6,263 bases of DNA from JACOVP01 sp035289145 (lineage in GTDB: Archaea; Nanobdellota; Nanobdellia; SCGC-AAA011-G17; UBA489). The position numbers and the translations under genes are program-made. Shown here in pieces: positions 4,692 to 6,263 of the stretch; the stretch's first letter is position 1; every line of letters begins with the position of its first letter. The notes beneath the pieces were generated by a model that was not told the DNA's origin, did not search any database, and saw nothing but the letters and a program-made list of their open reading frames with translations. The DNA lies in assembly GCA_035289145.1 (NCBI GenBank), contig DATDXZ010000037.1, positions 1 to 6,263 of the forward strand. The letters are read 5' to 3'.

Positions 4692-5510
4692 ATGATTGTC
4701 AAAGAAGATTTATTAAAAAAATTACGAGCTGCATTTGATCTTAATATCTATGAAGTAAAGATTTGGACTGCTTTATTGGCTCGAGGCATGGCTACAGCAG
4801 GAGAGTTAAGCGATATTTCTCAAGTTCCTAGATCTAGAAGCTATGATGTTTTAGAGAGCTTAGAAAAGAAAAGCTTTGTTCTTATGAAGCTAGGAAGACC
4901 TATTCGCTATTTAGCAGTCAAGCCTGAGGAAATTGTCAGGAGAATGAAAGATGAGATTCAAGTGAAAGCAGATTCTCATGTTGGTTTCTTAGAAGATGTG
5001 AAACAAGATCCTGTCTTCCATGAGATTGAATTACTTTACAAACAAGGGATCCAGAAAGTTGATCCTTACTCTTTAGCAGGCTCTTTGAAAGGACGAGACA
5101 CAGTCTATAATCATTTACGCAGCATGCTGGACAAAGCACAGAAATCCGTTGTTATGGTTACTAGCACTGCTGGACTACAGAGAAAAATCAAACGCTATAA
5201 AGGATTATTCCAAAAGCTAGCTGACCAAGGCGTTAAAATCAGAATTGCAGCTCCTTTACCAGAAGGCAACATGAAAGTGTTGAACGAAGTGAAAGACGTA
5301 GTTCAGTTCAAACCTTTGGAAGGCTTTAAAGGACGATTTGTTATCATTGATGATCAAGAAGTTATGTTTATGGTTTCTGATGATGTTGATGTTCATGAAA
5401 GCTATGACACTGGCATTTGGGTGAACACTCCATTTTTTACGAAAGCGTTCAGCAACATGTTCAATGCTTTTTGGAATGACCTGCAGACCGTAAAGGTTAT
5501 GAAGAAGTAA
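4692..5510 (+). CDS. TrmB-family transcriptional regulator with degenerate PLD-like effector domain (272 aa)
   Basis: Cytosolic DNA-binding regulator. Residues 14-82 form the TrmB winged helix: Y20-E21-V22 in the first helix, the ATAGELSDISQVPRSRSYDVLESLEKK segment (34-60; recognition helix about 46-57), then the wing GRPIRYLAVKPEE (68-80). A helical linker runs to about 125. Residues 127-272 resemble the phospholipase-D-like domain of many archaeal TrmB relatives, with strands KSVVMV and GVKIRIAAP. At the HKD position it reads KGRFVIIDD (213-221), so the catalytic His is lost and the domain is likely a sensor, not an enzyme. The large sugar-binding C-terminal domain of classical TrmB is absent, so sugar control cannot be assumed. 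ATG 4692 is preferred over GTG 4674, which lies inside a GGGGTGAT motif. The next gene follows after 16 bases. Confidence 0.88.
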   Translation: MIVKEDLLKKLRAAFDLNIYEVKIWTALLARGMATAGELSDISQVPRSRSYDVLESLEKKSFVLMKLGRPIRYLAVKPEEIVRRMKDEIQVKADSHVGFLEDVKQDPVFHEIELLYKQGIQKVDPYSLAGSLKGRDTVYNHLRSMLDKAQKSVVMVTSTAGLQRKIKRYKGLFQKLADQGVKIRIAAPLPEGNMKVLNEVKDVVQFKPLEGFKGRFVIIDDQEVMFMVSDDVDVHESYDTGIWVNTPFFTKAFSNMFNAFWNDLQTVKVMKK

Positions 5511-5526
5511 TTTTGTGTGAATTCCT

Positions 5527-6249
5527 ATGACAGAAACATCTAGTCCACTTGCAGATTATACATTTCATAGATATATTCATAATCTCGTCTTTGACGAATT
5601 AGGACGAGCAGTTCTCAGAATACACAATAAACTATTTCGAGGAACCCCTCTAGCAGATACTACACCATATGCAAAAAATCAACCTATTACTCACTCCAAT
5701 GTTCCACGAGCATTAAGCTATAATCAAATTCTTCATCAATTAACAGAGGGCAGAATACAAGTGGCAAGTCCAGCAGACGTTGTGCACTATTGGAATGATA
5801 TTCCTGAAAGAGACAAAACTTATGCAGATACAGACTCTATTAGTCTCTTTTCTCCTACAGGAAATAATCAAGATTTAGCACAAAAAGTATTTCAATTGCT
5901 TGGCAGAACAACAACTGTTCCTCTGCTTGTTGCTGGCCTTGGCATAGAAAAAGCTGACAATAGACATGGCTTTACATTTACAGAAACTGAACTTACTAAA
6001 GCAGTTGAAGCTCCCTACATTGCTCGAGATGGAAGAGTATGCTACGATCCAAAAACACAAGACTTGAGAACAGCACAACCAGGTGAAGCAGGTGTTCCAG
6101 TATGGACTCCAGGAAATCAATCAGGTCTCCGTAGCGCTTATCGGTACAGGGGCTACTACCTGAATTGCTGGTACGTCAGGCTCTTGAATTCTTATGCTGA
6201 CGGTCGGGTACAAGTCGTCCAAAAAGACCCGAAGGGTCGCGCCGCTTAA
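5527..6249 (+). CDS. Hypothetical protein with probable DGR-type variable C-terminus (240 aa)
   Basis: Cytosolic by appearance: no signal peptide or membrane helix. Residues 1-199 are helical, then mixed, with VPLLVAGLGIEKADNRHGFTF near 131-151 and GVPVWTPGNQSGL before the switch. Residues 200-233 carry R-Y-R-G-Y-Y-L-N-C-W-Y and end in ADGRVQVV. The pattern of a fixed GLR, R, L and S..DGRV frame around Tyr/Asn/Trp/Cys-rich positions is like C-terminal variable repeats of DGR target proteins that I recall from DPANN genomes, normally surface-displayed in a lectin-like fold used for ligand binding. Codon use changes sharply at residue 200. The weak GTGA motif 6 bases before the ATG and lack of a TATA box suggest co-transcription with the TrmB-like regulator. 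No reverse transcriptase or template repeat is in view, so the DGR assignment is inferred. Confidence 0.75.
   Translation: MTETSSPLADYTFHRYIHNLVFDELGRAVLRIHNKLFRGTPLADTTPYAKNQPITHSNVPRALSYNQILHQLTEGRIQVASPADVVHYWNDIPERDKTYADTDSISLFSPTGNNQDLAQKVFQLLGRTTTVPLLVAGLGIEKADNRHGFTFTETELTKAVEAPYIARDGRVCYDPKTQDLRTAQPGEAGVPVWTPGNQSGLRSAYRYRGYYLNCWYVRLLNSYADGRVQVVQKDPKGRAA
6124..6225 (+). repeat. Candidate DGR variable repeat
   Basis: The segment covers residues 200-233. Hand counts give 18% A and 55% GC for 6121-6180, against 35% A and 37% GC for 5581-5640 of the same gene. Depletion of A is expected after adenine-directed mutagenesis. Most non-framework codons end in C or T (TAT, TAC, TGC, GTC, AAT), as expected if they came from AAC/AAT. 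The last part, about 6197-6220, is GC-rich and would be the fixed 3' anchor (IMH-like). No A-rich partner copy exists in this window. Confidence 0.5.
6226..6238 (+). repeat. Hairpin at the 3' end of the candidate variable repeat
   Basis: GACCC at 6226-6230 and GGGTC at 6234-6238 form a perfect 5-base stem with a GAA loop, inside the coding sequence (D-P-K-G). In the Bordetella phage DGR a short GC-rich hairpin just past the variable repeat assists homing; this one is in the matching place but has a shorter stem. ACCCGA at 6227-6232 can alternatively pair with TCGGGT at 6204-6209. Confidence 0.5.
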
Positions 6250-6263
6250 AAATAAATAACTTA

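Noticed and set aside
6124..6249. The atypical tail as a frameshift, chimeric assembly join or unrelated transferred DNA
   Set aside because: The frame stays open through the switch to a proper stop, and the tail has the ordered GLR...DGRV pattern. An assembly error cannot be fully excluded without reads.

Overview
The window looks like a piece of an AT-rich archaeal chromosome, most likely from a small-genome DPANN-type archaeon (Woesearchaeota/Pacearchaeota-like; the lineage is inference). The evidence is an archaeal DnaG start at the left edge, an archaeal-type tryptophanyl-tRNA synthetase, a TrmB-family regulator, TTTAAATA-like TATA boxes about 27 bases upstream of several start codons (leaderless mRNAs), and GGTGATC/GGAGG ribosome-binding sites complementary to the archaeal 16S 3' end. 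No IS element, CRISPR array, rRNA or tRNA is visible.

Layout. (1) 1-82, minus: the first 27 codons of archaeal dnaG, running off the left edge. (2) 83-458: a 376-base non-coding stretch with the dnaG leader, two inverted repeats and a TATA-like box. (3) 459-713, plus: a small hypothetical gene, convergent with a minus-strand pair of diverged paralogues (1791-1264, then 1229-717) of unknown function. (4) 1893-2972, plus: trpS, leaderless, divergent from the paralogue pair and convergent with a small leaderless minus-strand gene with three cysteines (3315-3001). (5) 3437-4577, plus: a two-gene operon encoding a secreted coiled-coil protein and, one base later, a tiny lipoprotein whose mature part has 16 acidic and no basic residues. 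(6) 4692-6249, plus: a probable operon of a TrmB-like regulator with a degenerate phospholipase-D-like effector domain, followed by a 240-residue hypothetical protein.

The most striking signal is the 3' end of that last gene. From about base 6124 the base composition, codon choice and amino-acid make-up change abruptly: adenine falls from about 35% to 18%, GC rises from about 37% to 55% (hand counts of 60-base lines), and all 12 arginine codons before the switch end in A while none of the 6 after it do. The tail is rich in Tyr, Arg, Asn, Cys and Trp, mostly from codons ending in C or T. It ends in a constant-looking GC-rich stretch followed by a small perfect hairpin. This is what the variable repeat of a diversity-generating retroelement (DGR) target gene looks like. 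The template repeat and reverse transcriptase are not in the window and would have to be elsewhere in the genome, so the DGR reading is an inference.

The paralogue pair, the small cysteine protein and the coiled-coil/acidic lipoprotein pair cannot be given functions from sequence alone.
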